Origin: Sphingomonas sp. S-NIH.Pt15_0812
Lineage (GTDB): Bacteria; Pseudomonadota; Alphaproteobacteria; Sphingomonadales; Sphingomonadaceae
Direction: 5' to 3'
Length of the DNA stretch: 64,000 nucleotides
NCBI RefSeq assembly: GCF_003951315.1
Contig: NZ_QLJH01000020.1
Coordinates: 9,656 to 73,655 of the forward strand
The position numbers and the translations under genes are program-made. The notes below the pieces were generated by a model. It searched no databases, was not told where the DNA came from, and saw only the letters and a list, made by a program, of their open reading frames with translations. Shown here piece by piece: positions 34,013-41,998 of the stretch. The stretch's first letter is position 1. Each line of letters begins with the position of its first letter.

Positions 34013-34617
34013 TGCAGGTCGCGGTCCTGACCTTCGACGGCTTCAACGAACTGGATTCATTCGTGGCCGCCGCGATCATCAACCGGCTGCGCCCGCATGG
34101 CTGGGCCGCGCACATCACGGCGCCGACCGAGACGGTGACGTCGTTGAACGGCGTCACGGTCCACCGTCAGCGGCCACTCGAATTCGTCGAGGAAGCCGAT
34201 GCGGTACTGATCGGGAGCGGTGTCCGCACGCGTGAGATTGCCGCTGATCCGGCGATGCTCGCCCGGCTTCGTCTCGATCCGGCGCGGCAGTTGATCGCTG
34301 CGCAGTGTTCAGGGACGCTGTTGTTGGCCAGGCTCGGCCTGATCGGCGATTTGCCAGCCTGCACCGACCTCACCACCAAGCCATGGGTGGTGGAGGCCGG
34401 TGTCACGGTCATCGACGCACCGTTCGCCGCTCATGGCAATGTCGCGACCGCGGGCGGTTGTCTTGCCGCGCCCTATCTCGCCGCATGGCTGATCGCGCGC
34501 GGAGGTGAGCCCGAACTGGCGCGCGAGGCACTTCGTTACGTTGCGCCGGTCGGCGAGAATGCGCGCTTCGTCGACCATGCCATGGCGGTTGTCGAGGGCG
34601 AGTTGGCGTTCGCCTGA
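34012..34617 (+). CDS. DJ-1/PfpI-family protein
   Basis: A 201-residue protein with the class I glutamine amidotransferase-like DJ-1/PfpI fold. AVLTFDGFNELD opens the domain, the nucleophile elbow Cys is in IAAQCSGTLLLAR, and a following His/Ala region is TAGGCLAAPYLAAWL. Members include glyoxalase III-like and isonitrile-hydratase-like enzymes as well as AraC fusions. It is co-translated with PhzF. A role in reactive carbonyl removal is inference. Confidence 0.83.
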   Translation: MQVAVLTFDGFNELDSFVAAAIINRLRPHGWAAHITAPTETVTSLNGVTVHRQRPLEFVEEADAVLIGSGVRTREIAADPAMLARLRLDPARQLIAAQCSGTLLLARLGLIGDLPACTDLTTKPWVVEAGVTVIDAPFAAHGNVATAGGCLAAPYLAAWLIARGGEPELAREALRYVAPVGENARFVDHAMAVVEGELAFA

Positions 34618-34657
34618 CCCGCCCGCGCGCTCATCTCTCCGGGGACCGCCTTGGGCT

Positions 34658-35689
34658 TCAAGCCTCCTGGCCGTCCCAGCTTTCCAGGACGATCTTGCCG
34701 CGCGTGGTGGCGCTCTCGATGCGGCCGTGCGCCTCGATCAGGTTGGCGGCATTGATCGGCGAGAGCGTGTCGGTCGCCGTGGTGCGAATGCGCCCTTCGT
34801 CCACCAGTTCGGCCACCGCGTCCAACAGTCGACCCTGCTCGCCGACGTCCGGTGTGTCGAAGAGCGACCGGGTGAACATGAATTCCCAATCGACTGACAC
34901 CGCCTTGCGCTTGAAGGCGACGACGTCGAGGCTGGTGGGATGGTCGATCAGCGCGAAGCGCCCCGGCGGCGCGATCAGCTCGGCGATATCGGCCAGATGG
35001 CGGTCGGTGTGGGTGGTCGAGAAGACGAAGGCGGGCGCGCCGATCTCCAGCGCGGCGATCTGCGGTGCCACTGGCCGGGAATGATCGATGACATGATGTG
35101 CACCGAGGTCGCGCACCCAGCCTTGCGTCTCGGCGCGCGAGGCGGTGGCGATCACGGTCAGGTCGGTGCGGGCTCTCGCGATCTGGATCGCCGCGGAACC
35201 GACGCCGCCCGCGCCGCCGATGATCAGGACGGCGCGGGCGCCGCCGGCCGGCTGGTCGTCGACCTTCAACCGGTCAAACAGGGTTTCCCAAGCCGTAATC
35301 GCCGTCAGCGGCAACGCCGCCGCCTCCGCGAAGCCGATGCTGCGGGGGCGATGACCCACGATCCGCTCGTCGACCAGCTGATATTCCGCATTGCTGCCGT
35401 CGCGCATCAGATCGCCCGCATAGAAGACCTCGTCACCCACCTTGAAGCGGCTGGCCTCCGGGCCGACCGCTTCGACCACGCCCGCCGCATCCCAACCGAG
35501 GACGCGTTCGTCGCGCCCGTCGAACGGCGCGGCGCCGGCGCGAACCTTCGCATCGACCGGGTTTACCGAGATGGCCCGAACTGCGACCAGAATGTCGCGC
35601 CCGGTCGGAACGGGTCGTGGCAGTTCTACGTCGACCAGGGCATCGGCTCGGTCGATTGGGCCGGGTTGATGATAGGCTATGGCGCGCAT
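34658..35689 (-). CDS. Zinc-independent alcohol dehydrogenase/quinone oxidoreductase-like MDR protein
   Basis: A 343-residue MDR protein of the zinc-type ADH-like/enoyl-reductase group (ZADH2-like), without clear zinc ligands. MRAIAYHQPGPI opens it, AISVNPVDAKVRAG is the conserved NPVDxKxR block, and VLIIGGAGGVGSAAIQIAR binds NADPH. It likely reduces quinones or enones. AAGGAGC precedes the ATG. It is convergent with the DJ-1 gene. Confidence 0.87.
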   Translation of the reverse strand: MRAIAYHQPGPIDRADALVDVELPRPVPTGRDILVAVRAISVNPVDAKVRAGAAPFDGRDERVLGWDAAGVVEAVGPEASRFKVGDEVFYAGDLMRDGSNAEYQLVDERIVGHRPRSIGFAEAAALPLTAITAWETLFDRLKVDDQPAGGARAVLIIGGAGGVGSAAIQIARARTDLTVIATASRAETQGWVRDLGAHHVIDHSRPVAPQIAALEIGAPAFVFSTTHTDRHLADIAELIAPPGRFALIDHPTSLDVVAFKRKAVSVDWEFMFTRSLFDTPDVGEQGRLLDAVAELVDEGRIRTTATDTLSPINAANLIEAHGRIESATTRGKIVLESWDGQEA

Positions 35690-35705
35690 GGGTCTTGCTC
35701 CTTCT

Positions 35706-35737
35706 GCTGACGCACGCGAGATAGGGACGGCGTCAGC
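35706..35737. promoter_or_regulatory. Inverted repeat upstream of the second quinone oxidoreductase
   Basis: GCTGACGC (35706-35713) and GCGTCAGC (35730-35737) are perfect 8-base arms 16 bases apart, 17-48 bases upstream of the start codon on the minus strand. It is a candidate operator; no regulator gene is adjacent because insertion sequences now interrupt the region. Confidence 0.4.
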
Positions 35738-35769
35738 TTATGTCGTAGGCAAAAAAACGCCCATAGTGT

Positions 35770-36566
35770 CTAGGCATCGTGGACAAAGGGTAGCCACAGC
35801 AAGACTGATGCGAGGCTGACGAAGCCGATGTAAAACTCGGCGGTTTTGTCATATCGGGTGGCGACCCTTCGCCAATTCTTGAGTTTGTTGAACAGTCGCT
35901 CGATCTGGTTGCGCCAACGGTACTTGACCCGATCATGCGCAGCCGGATTGCGACGGTTGCGCCGAGCCGGGATTACGGCCTCGACGTTTATGCTGGTCAG
36001 GGTGTCGCGAACCGCGTCGCTGTCATAGCCTTTATCAGCAAGCAGAGCGTCGATCCGGTCAGCGATCATGCGTATCAGAGGGCCGAAGCCTTGCGTATCG
36101 TGCGCCTGGCCCGGCGTCAGGACGAAGGCGAGCGGGCGACCTCTGGCATCGCAGCGGGCGTGGAGTTTGGTGGTAAAGCCGCCGCGCGATCGGCCAAGCG
36201 CCTCGGCCTCGCCAGTCCCTTTTTTATGCCCACGGCACAATGATGTGCCCGGATGACCGTACTGTCGATCATGTCGGCCCGGCCATCGCGTTCCACCGCA
36301 CCGGCCAGCGTTTCCAGCATGGCGTCGAACACACCCGTCGTCGCCCAGCGACGGTAGCAGCGGAACACGCTGTTCCACTTGCCATATTCCTCCGGCAGAT
36401 GCCGCCACTGCGCACCCGTCCGCGCGATCCACATCATGCCCTCGGAGAAGGGGCGGTTGTCACCAGCGGGACGACAGCCACGTCCGCGCTCGGCCGGTAG
36501 CAGCGGCCCAATCAGCGACCATTCCTCATCCGACAAACCGATCCGCTCGCCCAAGCCTGCCTCCAA
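35770..36566 (-). CDS. IS5-family transposase made by -1 frameshift
   Basis: Two overlapping frames: the first runs 36566 to 36117 (N-terminal IS5 domain, LSDEEWSLIGPLLP, DMIDSTVIRAHH with the first Asp), the second from the slip site to 35770 (LGRSRGGFTTKLHA, LLADKGYDSD with the second Asp, QIERLFNKLKNWRRVATRYDK with the Glu). They join at A_AAA_AAG (36225-36219), a canonical slippery heptamer, giving HHCAVGIKKGTGEAEALGRS. The start is TTG at 36566. The TAG stop is completed by the flanking target TA plus the next base, so the element relies on its YTAR target for termination. Confidence 0.85.
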
Positions 36567-36620
36567 AAGGCAGCCTTGAATCAGTGGCCAATTACGCCGT
36601 CAAGCTTTGTCCACGATGCC
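35773..36620 (-). mobile_element. IS5-family insertion sequence (IS427-like), complete
   Basis: An 848-base element with perfect 16-base terminal inverted repeats GGCATCGTGGACAAAG, flanked on both sides by TA (35771-35772, 36621-36622) within CTAG, the YTAR-type target used by IS427-like elements. It carries one transposase made by -1 frameshifting. It abuts the IS701-type element, with CTAG between the two. Confidence 0.85.
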
Positions 36621-36623
36621 TAG

Positions 36624-37737
36624 CATTACAGTTGCGTTTTTGATCGGACATGCGCGCGTCGAGCGGCAGCTTGACGGGCGCGTCGCCAGCATGACCATGC
36701 GATGACGTGACGAGGCGCGATGCGCCGCTGTGCCAGCCTGATGACGATACGGCGGATTTCCTGGACGGACCAGCGGATCAGGTCCGTGGTATCGTCCAGG
36801 GTCTTTTTGGGGGCGTGGCATTGGCGCGGGTGCGGATGGCCGCCAGCATCGCGAAGGCCAGCATGACGAGCGAGACGTGCCGGTGCCAGCCATGCCAGGA
36901 GCGGGTTTCGTTATGGTCGAGGCCAAGTTCGTTCTTCGCCGTCTCGAAGCTGTCTTCGATGTCCCAGCGATGCCCTTCCACCCCGACGAGGGTTTCGATG
37001 GTCGTGCCGGCCGGGCACCAGGTGGTGAAGAAGGCGAGGTCGTCACCGGCGCCGTAGACCGCATCCGCCGCGACCCAGGCAAACGGCATGTCGGCGGCGA
37101 TCGCGCGCTCGATCATTTGCACCGCCAGCGCCGGCTTGGTGGCGAATGCCGTGCCCTCCGGCACATGCGCGGCCGCCAGGCGGGCCGGGTCAGCCGTCCA
37201 GCTCTTGGGCAGGTAAAGCGCCCGGTCAACGAAAGCATGGCCCCTGGTCGAGACATAAGCGGCGAATACGCCGATCTGGCAGTTGGTCACCTTGCCGGCC
37301 GACCCGGTGTACTGGCGCCCCACGCCGCATGACGCCTTGCCCTGTTTCAGGAACCCGGTCTCGTCGATGACCAGCACCGCATCATCGGTGCCAAGATGTT
37401 CGACGGCATAGTCGCGCACGATGTCGCGCAGCGCATCCGCATCCCACCGCCCGCGCCCCAGGATCGCCTGCTGCCGCCATGGCCCGGCATCGCCCGCCGC
37501 CTCGGCACGCATCCACCCGGTCTTGCGGCGCTCGTCCCCCAGCAAGCCATCCAGAAAACTGTTCGCCGATGCTGCCACACGCGCCTGGCTGAACAAGGGC
37601 CGCATCCGCGCCTTCACCTCGCGCAGCGATGATGCCCAAAGCTCCAGCGTCGCCTCGATCGATGCCCCCGTCACCACGACCTCCCTCGTCATGGTCACCC
37701 ATTGATTCAGAACACGATCAAGAACGCAACTGTAATG
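36624..37737 (-). mobile_element. IS701-family insertion sequence
   Basis: A 1114-base element with inverted repeats beginning CATTACAGTTGCGTT and matching at 22 of the first 23 bases, flanked by CTAG at 36620-36623 and 37738-37741. A four-base CTAG-like duplication fits the IS701 family as I know it. The left CTAG is shared with the IS5-type neighbour. The uninterrupted site would read ...GTGT-CTAG-CAGCC.... Confidence 0.82.
36626..37698 (-). CDS. IS701-family transposase, interrupted by a -1 frame change
   Basis: The main frame (37698 to 36778, about 306 residues) carries the DDE-type core: DDAVLVIDETGFLKQGKAS, TNCQIGVFAAYVS, WVAADAVYGAG and WDIEDSFETAKNELGLDHNE. It stops at 36778, but the family's C terminus (LIRWSVQEIRRI...RRIAPRHVIAWS) continues in the -1 frame to a TAA at 36626 within the inverted repeat. 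The frames meet at C_CCA_AAA (36811-36805), which could be a programmed slip site; otherwise one A has been lost and the enzyme is defective. Start may be GTG 37698 or ATG 37692. Confidence 0.75.
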
Positions 37738-37924
37738 CTAGCAGCCGAGCTGGTCGGCCAGATCAGTGAAGCTGTTCGCCTTCCGATTCCGATCTTCCCG
37801 CTGATGAGGTCGCGCCAGCCCATTCGGGCAAGCTGCGGCGTCGGAGCCATGTAGCAGAAATGCACTACATCATAGGTATATGGGCACGATATGACCGCGG
37901 TTTACGCGATGCTAACCTCAAGGC

Positions 37925-38125
37925 ATGAGCGAGCAATCTGATCCATATTCCGACCCTATCGAACGTGTTGGCGCGGAGGAGCGAGATTACCTGCTTGCTC
38001 GTGCCGCGGCCCACCGGGCAATGGCGGAAGGGTCGAACGAGGCAGGACCAAGGCTGATCCATTCCCGCCTGGAGGAGCTCTACCGCGAGAGAGCTGCCAC
38101 GCTCGGCCTGGTAGGTCAGGACTAG
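37925..38125 (+). CDS. Small hypothetical protein
   Basis: A 66-residue, charged, Ala/Glu/Arg-rich protein (RDYLLARAAAHRAMAEGSNEAGPRLIHSRLEELYRERAATLG) predicted largely helical, with no signal peptide. Short proteins of this composition with a final LYRERA-like segment are common in sphingomonads. AAGG lies just before the ATG. It begins the stress-related cluster after the insertion sequences. Function is not recognised. Confidence 0.6.
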   Translation: MSEQSDPYSDPIERVGAEERDYLLARAAAHRAMAEGSNEAGPRLIHSRLEELYRERAATLGLVGQD

Positions 38126-38145
38126 CAACTGGTACAACGATACCA

Positions 38146-38170
38146 GGAACACGCATCACTGCCGTGAGTT
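38146..38170 (+). promoter_or_regulatory. Candidate EcfG-type promoter
   Basis: GGAAC (38146-38150), 16 bases, then AGTT (38167-38170), one mismatch from the EcfG consensus GGAAC-N16/17-CGTT. It lies about 52 bases before the lipoprotein start and would drive the cluster of stress-type genes. Confidence 0.4.
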
Positions 38171-38222
38171 AGTGCGTCCGGACCGGCCGTTTTTCGCTGC
38201 AGGGGTCCAGGAGGACCCACCG

Positions 38223-38543
38223 ATGCGATTGCTGGCCATGGCGCTGATTGGCGCAACCACTTTGACGGCCTGTGCGGCACCTGCCACCCGGATATCCGCG
38301 GGCCTGCAGCGCTACGGTCTGGACGAGCCGCGCTCGGATTGCGTCGGCGGCCGCCTGCAGAACGACCTGTCGCTTGGCCAGCTGCAACAACTCGGGCGTG
38401 CTGCGGCCGCCTATCGCCAAGAAGATAGCGATCCAACGAAGCTGACCGTCAGCGACCTTGTGCGCGTAGCGGGTGAAATGAAGGATCCCGCCATTGCATT
38501 GGCGGTAGGCAAGGCCGCCGCAGGCTGCGGCGTGCTGCCCTGA
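38223..38543 (+). CDS. Small putative lipoprotein
   Basis: A 106-residue protein with signal sequence and lipobox (MRLLAMALIGATTLTAC, Cys at residue 17). The mature part contains RYGLDEPRSDCVGGRLQNDLS and ends GKAAAGCGVLP; two cysteines (in SDCVGG and AGCGVL) could form a disulfide. AGGAGG lies 8 bases before the ATG. Homologous short lipoproteins occur in sphingomonads, but no function is known to me. Confidence 0.72.
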   Translation: MRLLAMALIGATTLTACAAPATRISAGLQRYGLDEPRSDCVGGRLQNDLSLGQLQQLGRAAAAYRQEDSDPTKLTVSDLVRVAGEMKDPAIALAVGKAAAGCGVLP

Positions 38544-38582
38544 CCCACCTTGCCTACCTCTAATTTCACAAGGGATCCGAAG

Positions 38583-38948
38583 ATGAACAAGGACGAATTT
38601 CAAGGCGGCGCACGCTATGTCGAAGGCAAGGTCGAGAAGGCGATCGGCGATGGCGTCGACAGCCGCGACTGGACAGTCGCTGGCATGGTCGATCAGGTCG
38701 CAGGCGCGGCGCAGCATGGTTATGGCCGCGCCCGTTCCATCGTCGAAGATGCCATCGATGGCGCCCCCGATCTCGCCGAGGAGGCCGGCGACCGTGTGAA
38801 GATAGCGGCCGGACGCCTGGCCGACACGGCCGAGCGCGGTGGCAAAGCGGCCGCACAGACGGTGCACGACAGCCCGGTGCTCTGGGCTGTGGCCGCAGCG
38901 CTCGGTGCCTATGCGCTCGCCTGGTTCGTCCATGGTCGGCGGGACTGA
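38583..38948 (+). CDS. CsbD-like protein with C-terminal membrane segment
   Basis: A 121-residue protein. The N terminus (MNKDEFQGGARYVEGKVEKAIGDGV) is CsbD-like, the family of general-stress proteins, and the C terminus has a hydrophobic segment (LWAVAAALGAYALAWFVHG). The middle is Ala/Asp/Gly-rich. CsbD proteins are abundant under stress, with unknown biochemical roles. It follows the lipoprotein by 39 bases and precedes the PAS regulator by 8 bases. Confidence 0.72.
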   Translation: MNKDEFQGGARYVEGKVEKAIGDGVDSRDWTVAGMVDQVAGAAQHGYGRARSIVEDAIDGAPDLAEEAGDRVKIAAGRLADTAERGGKAAAQTVHDSPVLWAVAAALGAYALAWFVHGRRD

Positions 38949-38956
38949 CGCAAATC

Positions 38957-40477
38957 ATGACCGAGGCATCGTTCAAGACCCTGAGGGAAACGGCTGATCT
39001 GCGCCATTTGCGTCAGATCATTGTCGGTCTGGACGAGGGCGTGATCCTGATCGACCCCGATCAGAGCCTGCTCTGGGCCAATGATGCCGCACTGGCGATG
39101 CACGGCGTCACTGATATCACCGATCTGGGTGCGACGGTGGACGAGTATCGTCGTCGCTTCCAGTTGCGTTATCGCAACAACCACCGCGTCGAAGCCGATG
39201 ACTACCCGGTTGAACGTGTCGTGGCCGGGGACTCCTTCTCCGAGGTGGTGGTGGAGGTGACTGTCGCCGGCGAGGACGAGCCACGCTGGGTACATCAGGT
39301 GCGCAGCTTGGTGCTCAACGATACGGACGATGGCGAACCGGCCTGCCTAGTGCTCGTCATCCAGGACGTGTCCGCACGGTACGAGGCGGAGGATCGGTTC
39401 GAGCAGTCGTTCAACGCAAATCCGGCACCGGCGGTCATCTGTCGGTTGCGCGACCTCCGCTTCGTCAAGGTCAACCAGGGATTTCTGGAGATGACCGGCC
39501 ATGGGCGCGACCAGGTGCTGGGCAAAACGGTTTACGACGTCGACGTGCTGCGGAAGGCCGATCAGCTTGAACTGGCCAAGGAGCGGCTGAACGAGCGACG
39601 TACCATTCCGCAGATGGAGGCCGAACTGGCATTGCCGAGGGGTGGCACCAAACTGGTCATCGTCGCGGGCCAGCCAATCGATATGGGCGATGAGCCCAGC
39701 ATGTTGTTCACCTTCGCCGACCTGGAGCCTCGGCGCCAGGCGCAGGACGCGCTGCGTCATAGCGAGGACCGCTTCACCCGCACCTTCCAGATGGCACCGG
39801 TGCCAATGGCGATCGGCGCGCGCGATGGGCACGTGCTGTGCGAGGTCAATGCCAGCTTCACCACCATGACTGGCTATGCCGGAAGCGAGATCATCGGCCG
39901 ACCGCTAGGCGAGGTAAAGCTTTGGCAGAGCGACGCGATCCGGCGCCATATCGAAGCGGTGATCGATGCCGGCGGCGACCTGCGGGGGTATGAAACCTGT
40001 ATCCACGCCAAGGACGGTGCCCGGATCGACTGCATCGTGTCGACGGAGGCTATTCGGCTCGGCGACGACACCTGCGTCCTGTGGGCGTTCCAAGACATCA
40101 CCCAGCGCAAGGCGACCGAGGTCGAGCTGGTCGAAGCAATCGAAGCGGTGATGAAAGACACCAGCTGGTTCAGTCGCACCGTCATGGACAAGCTGACCCG
40201 GCTGCGGGCGCCGCAGAATGCCGCCGACGGTCCGGGGCTCGACGATCTGACCTCGCGCGAACGCGACGTGCTGGCGCTGATCTGTCGCGGCCATGACGAT
40301 AAGACAATTGCCCGAACGTTGAAAGTCGCCAGCAACACAGTGCGTAATCACGTCGCGCGCATCTACGCCAAGATCGGCGTCAACCGCCGTCTCGCCGCCG
40401 TGGCCTGGGCCCGTGCTCGTGGTTTCGATGGGGAGGGTGTCGTGATTGACACCCATGCTGGAGAGAGAAGGCCATGA
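38957..40477 (+). CDS. Triple-PAS LuxR-type transcriptional regulator
   Basis: A 506-residue protein with three PAS domains (about residues 18-135, 148-262 and 270-386; NANPAPAVICRLRDLRFVKVN and MAPVPMAIGARDGHVLCEVN are the second and third PAS starts) and a C-terminal LuxR/GerE HTH (LTSRERDVLALICRGHDDKTIARTLKVASNTVRNHVARIYAKIG, about 433-480). There is no receiver domain or membrane segment, so it likely senses a cytoplasmic redox, light or ligand cue directly. It overlaps the next small gene (ATGA). Confidence 0.88.
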   Translation: MTEASFKTLRETADLRHLRQIIVGLDEGVILIDPDQSLLWANDAALAMHGVTDITDLGATVDEYRRRFQLRYRNNHRVEADDYPVERVVAGDSFSEVVVEVTVAGEDEPRWVHQVRSLVLNDTDDGEPACLVLVIQDVSARYEAEDRFEQSFNANPAPAVICRLRDLRFVKVNQGFLEMTGHGRDQVLGKTVYDVDVLRKADQLELAKERLNERRTIPQMEAELALPRGGTKLVIVAGQPIDMGDEPSMLFTFADLEPRRQAQDALRHSEDRFTRTFQMAPVPMAIGARDGHVLCEVNASFTTMTGYAGSEIIGRPLGEVKLWQSDAIRRHIEAVIDAGGDLRGYETCIHAKDGARIDCIVSTEAIRLGDDTCVLWAFQDITQRKATEVELVEAIEAVMKDTSWFSRTVMDKLTRLRAPQNAADGPGLDDLTSRERDVLALICRGHDDKTIARTLKVASNTVRNHVARIYAKIGVNRRLAAVAWARARGFDGEGVVIDTHAGERRP

Positions 40478-40662
40478 CCAAGCGGCGCACCTCCAACGGC
40501 CAGCCGTCCGGCGACGTCAAGGCCGCCAGCGTTCGCGAGGCCAAGGCCTCCGTCCACGAGGCGATCGGCAAGCTGATCGGCGACGATGCGGCAGAGGCTC
40601 AGGGCATCGCCGAGAAACATGCCGCCCGGAGCGAGCGGAAGAATTCCCGATCGCCGCGCTGA
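40474..40662 (+). CDS. Small CsbD-like protein
   Basis: A 62-residue basic protein. VREAKASVHEAIGKLIGDDAAEAQGIAEKHAA resembles the CsbD core (KxxxGKxxGD...EGKAEK). Translation is coupled to the PAS-LuxR gene. It is probably a stress protein; its function is unknown. Confidence 0.62.
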   Translation: MTKRRTSNGQPSGDVKAASVREAKASVHEAIGKLIGDDAAEAQGIAEKHAARSERKNSRSPR

Positions 40663-40697
40663 TTGCCCGGCGATCCATTGTTCAAACAGGAGTGAAT

Positions 40698-41579
40698 ATG
40701 GCTACCAAGGTTACCACCGGCGTCTTGCCGGCCGATGAGGCATATGCCAGCAAGATGCCCACCCGACTGTCCTGGGGCGCGATCTTCGCGGGCGTCGTCA
40801 TCGCGGTTGCAGTGCAGCTCGTGCTTGGCATCCTGGGGGCGGGCATCGGTCTGACCATGGTCGATCCGGTTCAGGGCACGACCCCTGGCGCGGCGGGGTT
40901 CGGGATCGGTGCCGGCATCTTCTGGCTGATCACCACGGTTCTGGCGTTGGGGGCGGGCGGCTATGCCGCGGCGCGCGTGGCCGGTGTATATGAACGGTTC
41001 GACGCGCTGGTCCATGGCTTGGTCGTCTGGGGCGTGACGCTGATCCTGACGCTCTACCTGCTGACCTCGGCGGTCGGCGGCATCATCGGTGGCGCATTCC
41101 GCACCGTCGGCTCGGTCGCCGGTGCGGCCGGTAGCACCGTTGGTGCTGCGGCTCCGGCGGCCGCATCGGTGGCCGGCATCGACCCGTCCGACGTCCGCAG
41201 CGAAGCAGCTGCCTATCTGTCCGATGCGCCAAGCGACCCTGCGCAGATGACCTCGGAGCAGGCGCAGAAGGAAATCGCCAAGGAACTGCCGACCTTGGCG
41301 CGCGGTGGCGTGGAAGGGGAGCAAGCAGAAAGCCGGATCGTCGACATCGTCGCGGCGCAGCGCAAGATCAGCCGCGCCGAAGCGCAGGCGCAGGTGACAC
41401 GGGCCAAGCGGCAGTTCGTCCGCACCAAGGATCAGGCCGTCGCCACCGCCAAGTCGGCGACCGACAAGGCTGCGGGCGCGGCTGCAGGCACATCCTTCGT
41501 GCTGGTGCTGGCGCTGCTCGTCGGCGCCGGAGCGGCAGGTTTCGGCGCGACGGCGGCTACCCGCCGCAAGTTGCGCTGA
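40698..41579 (+). CDS. Membrane protein of unknown function
   Basis: A 293-residue protein with four hydrophobic segments: about 28-50, 67-90, 105-128 and 266-288. The central cytoplasmic or periplasmic part (about 140-260) is Ala-rich and helical, with SEQAQKEIAKELPTLARGGV and KISRAEAQAQVTRAKRQF. AGGAGTG precedes the ATG. Similar proteins occur next to CsbD genes in alphaproteobacteria; the family is not one I can name. Confidence 0.75.
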   Translation: MATKVTTGVLPADEAYASKMPTRLSWGAIFAGVVIAVAVQLVLGILGAGIGLTMVDPVQGTTPGAAGFGIGAGIFWLITTVLALGAGGYAAARVAGVYERFDALVHGLVVWGVTLILTLYLLTSAVGGIIGGAFRTVGSVAGAAGSTVGAAAPAAASVAGIDPSDVRSEAAAYLSDAPSDPAQMTSEQAQKEIAKELPTLARGGVEGEQAESRIVDIVAAQRKISRAEAQAQVTRAKRQFVRTKDQAVATAKSATDKAAGAAAGTSFVLVLALLVGAGAAGFGATAATRRKLR

Positions 41580-41652
41580 ATGTTGGTGGCGGGCTCCAGC
41601 GAACCGGGTCCGCCACGCCCTATCTTCGACAAATCTATGGAAAGGCAGAGTG

Positions 41653-41796
41653 ATGAGCAAGAAACCGGGATTGAGCCTTGTGCTGGCGACCATCATCTCG
41701 CTGAGCGCATGCAACACGGTAAACGGTGCAGGCAAAGATCTGAAATCCGCAGGCTCGGCGGTATCGGACGCATCGGGCGAAAACAAGAAGAGATAG
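41653..41796 (+). CDS. Entericidin-like small lipoprotein
   Basis: A 47-residue protein encoded in a short frame: MSKKPGLSLVLATIISLSAC, then NTVNGAGKDLKSAGSAVSDA and a Lys-rich end. This is the EcnA/EcnB pattern: lipobox SAC, then CNTVxGxGxDxxxxG. Entericidins are stress-induced membrane lipoproteins linked to programmed cell lysis in enterobacteria; in alphaproteobacteria they are commonly stress-regulated. It ends the cluster containing CsbD-like and PAS proteins. Confidence 0.82.
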   Translation: MSKKPGLSLVLATIISLSACNTVNGAGKDLKSAGSAVSDASGENKKR

Positions 41797-41998
41797 GTCA
41801 AAAGATGTGCCTGTGATCACGGGCGCATCCCATATTCTTTGACGTACGAGACAGAGCAGATCGAACCGCGGCTTTTTGTAACGCAGGGCGGATTTCGCTT
41901 TTAACAGCGAGCGGATGTCTGAAGTTGTGCGGCACGTTGAAGGTGTAGAATGTCTGCTACTTGGTCTATGCAGGCGGGAAGTTAACGCATTGTCGTAG

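Noticed and set aside
34658..34897. Small frames around the DJ-1/quinone oxidoreductase junction
   Set aside because: They overlap the convergent genes with no ribosome-binding site or family resemblance.
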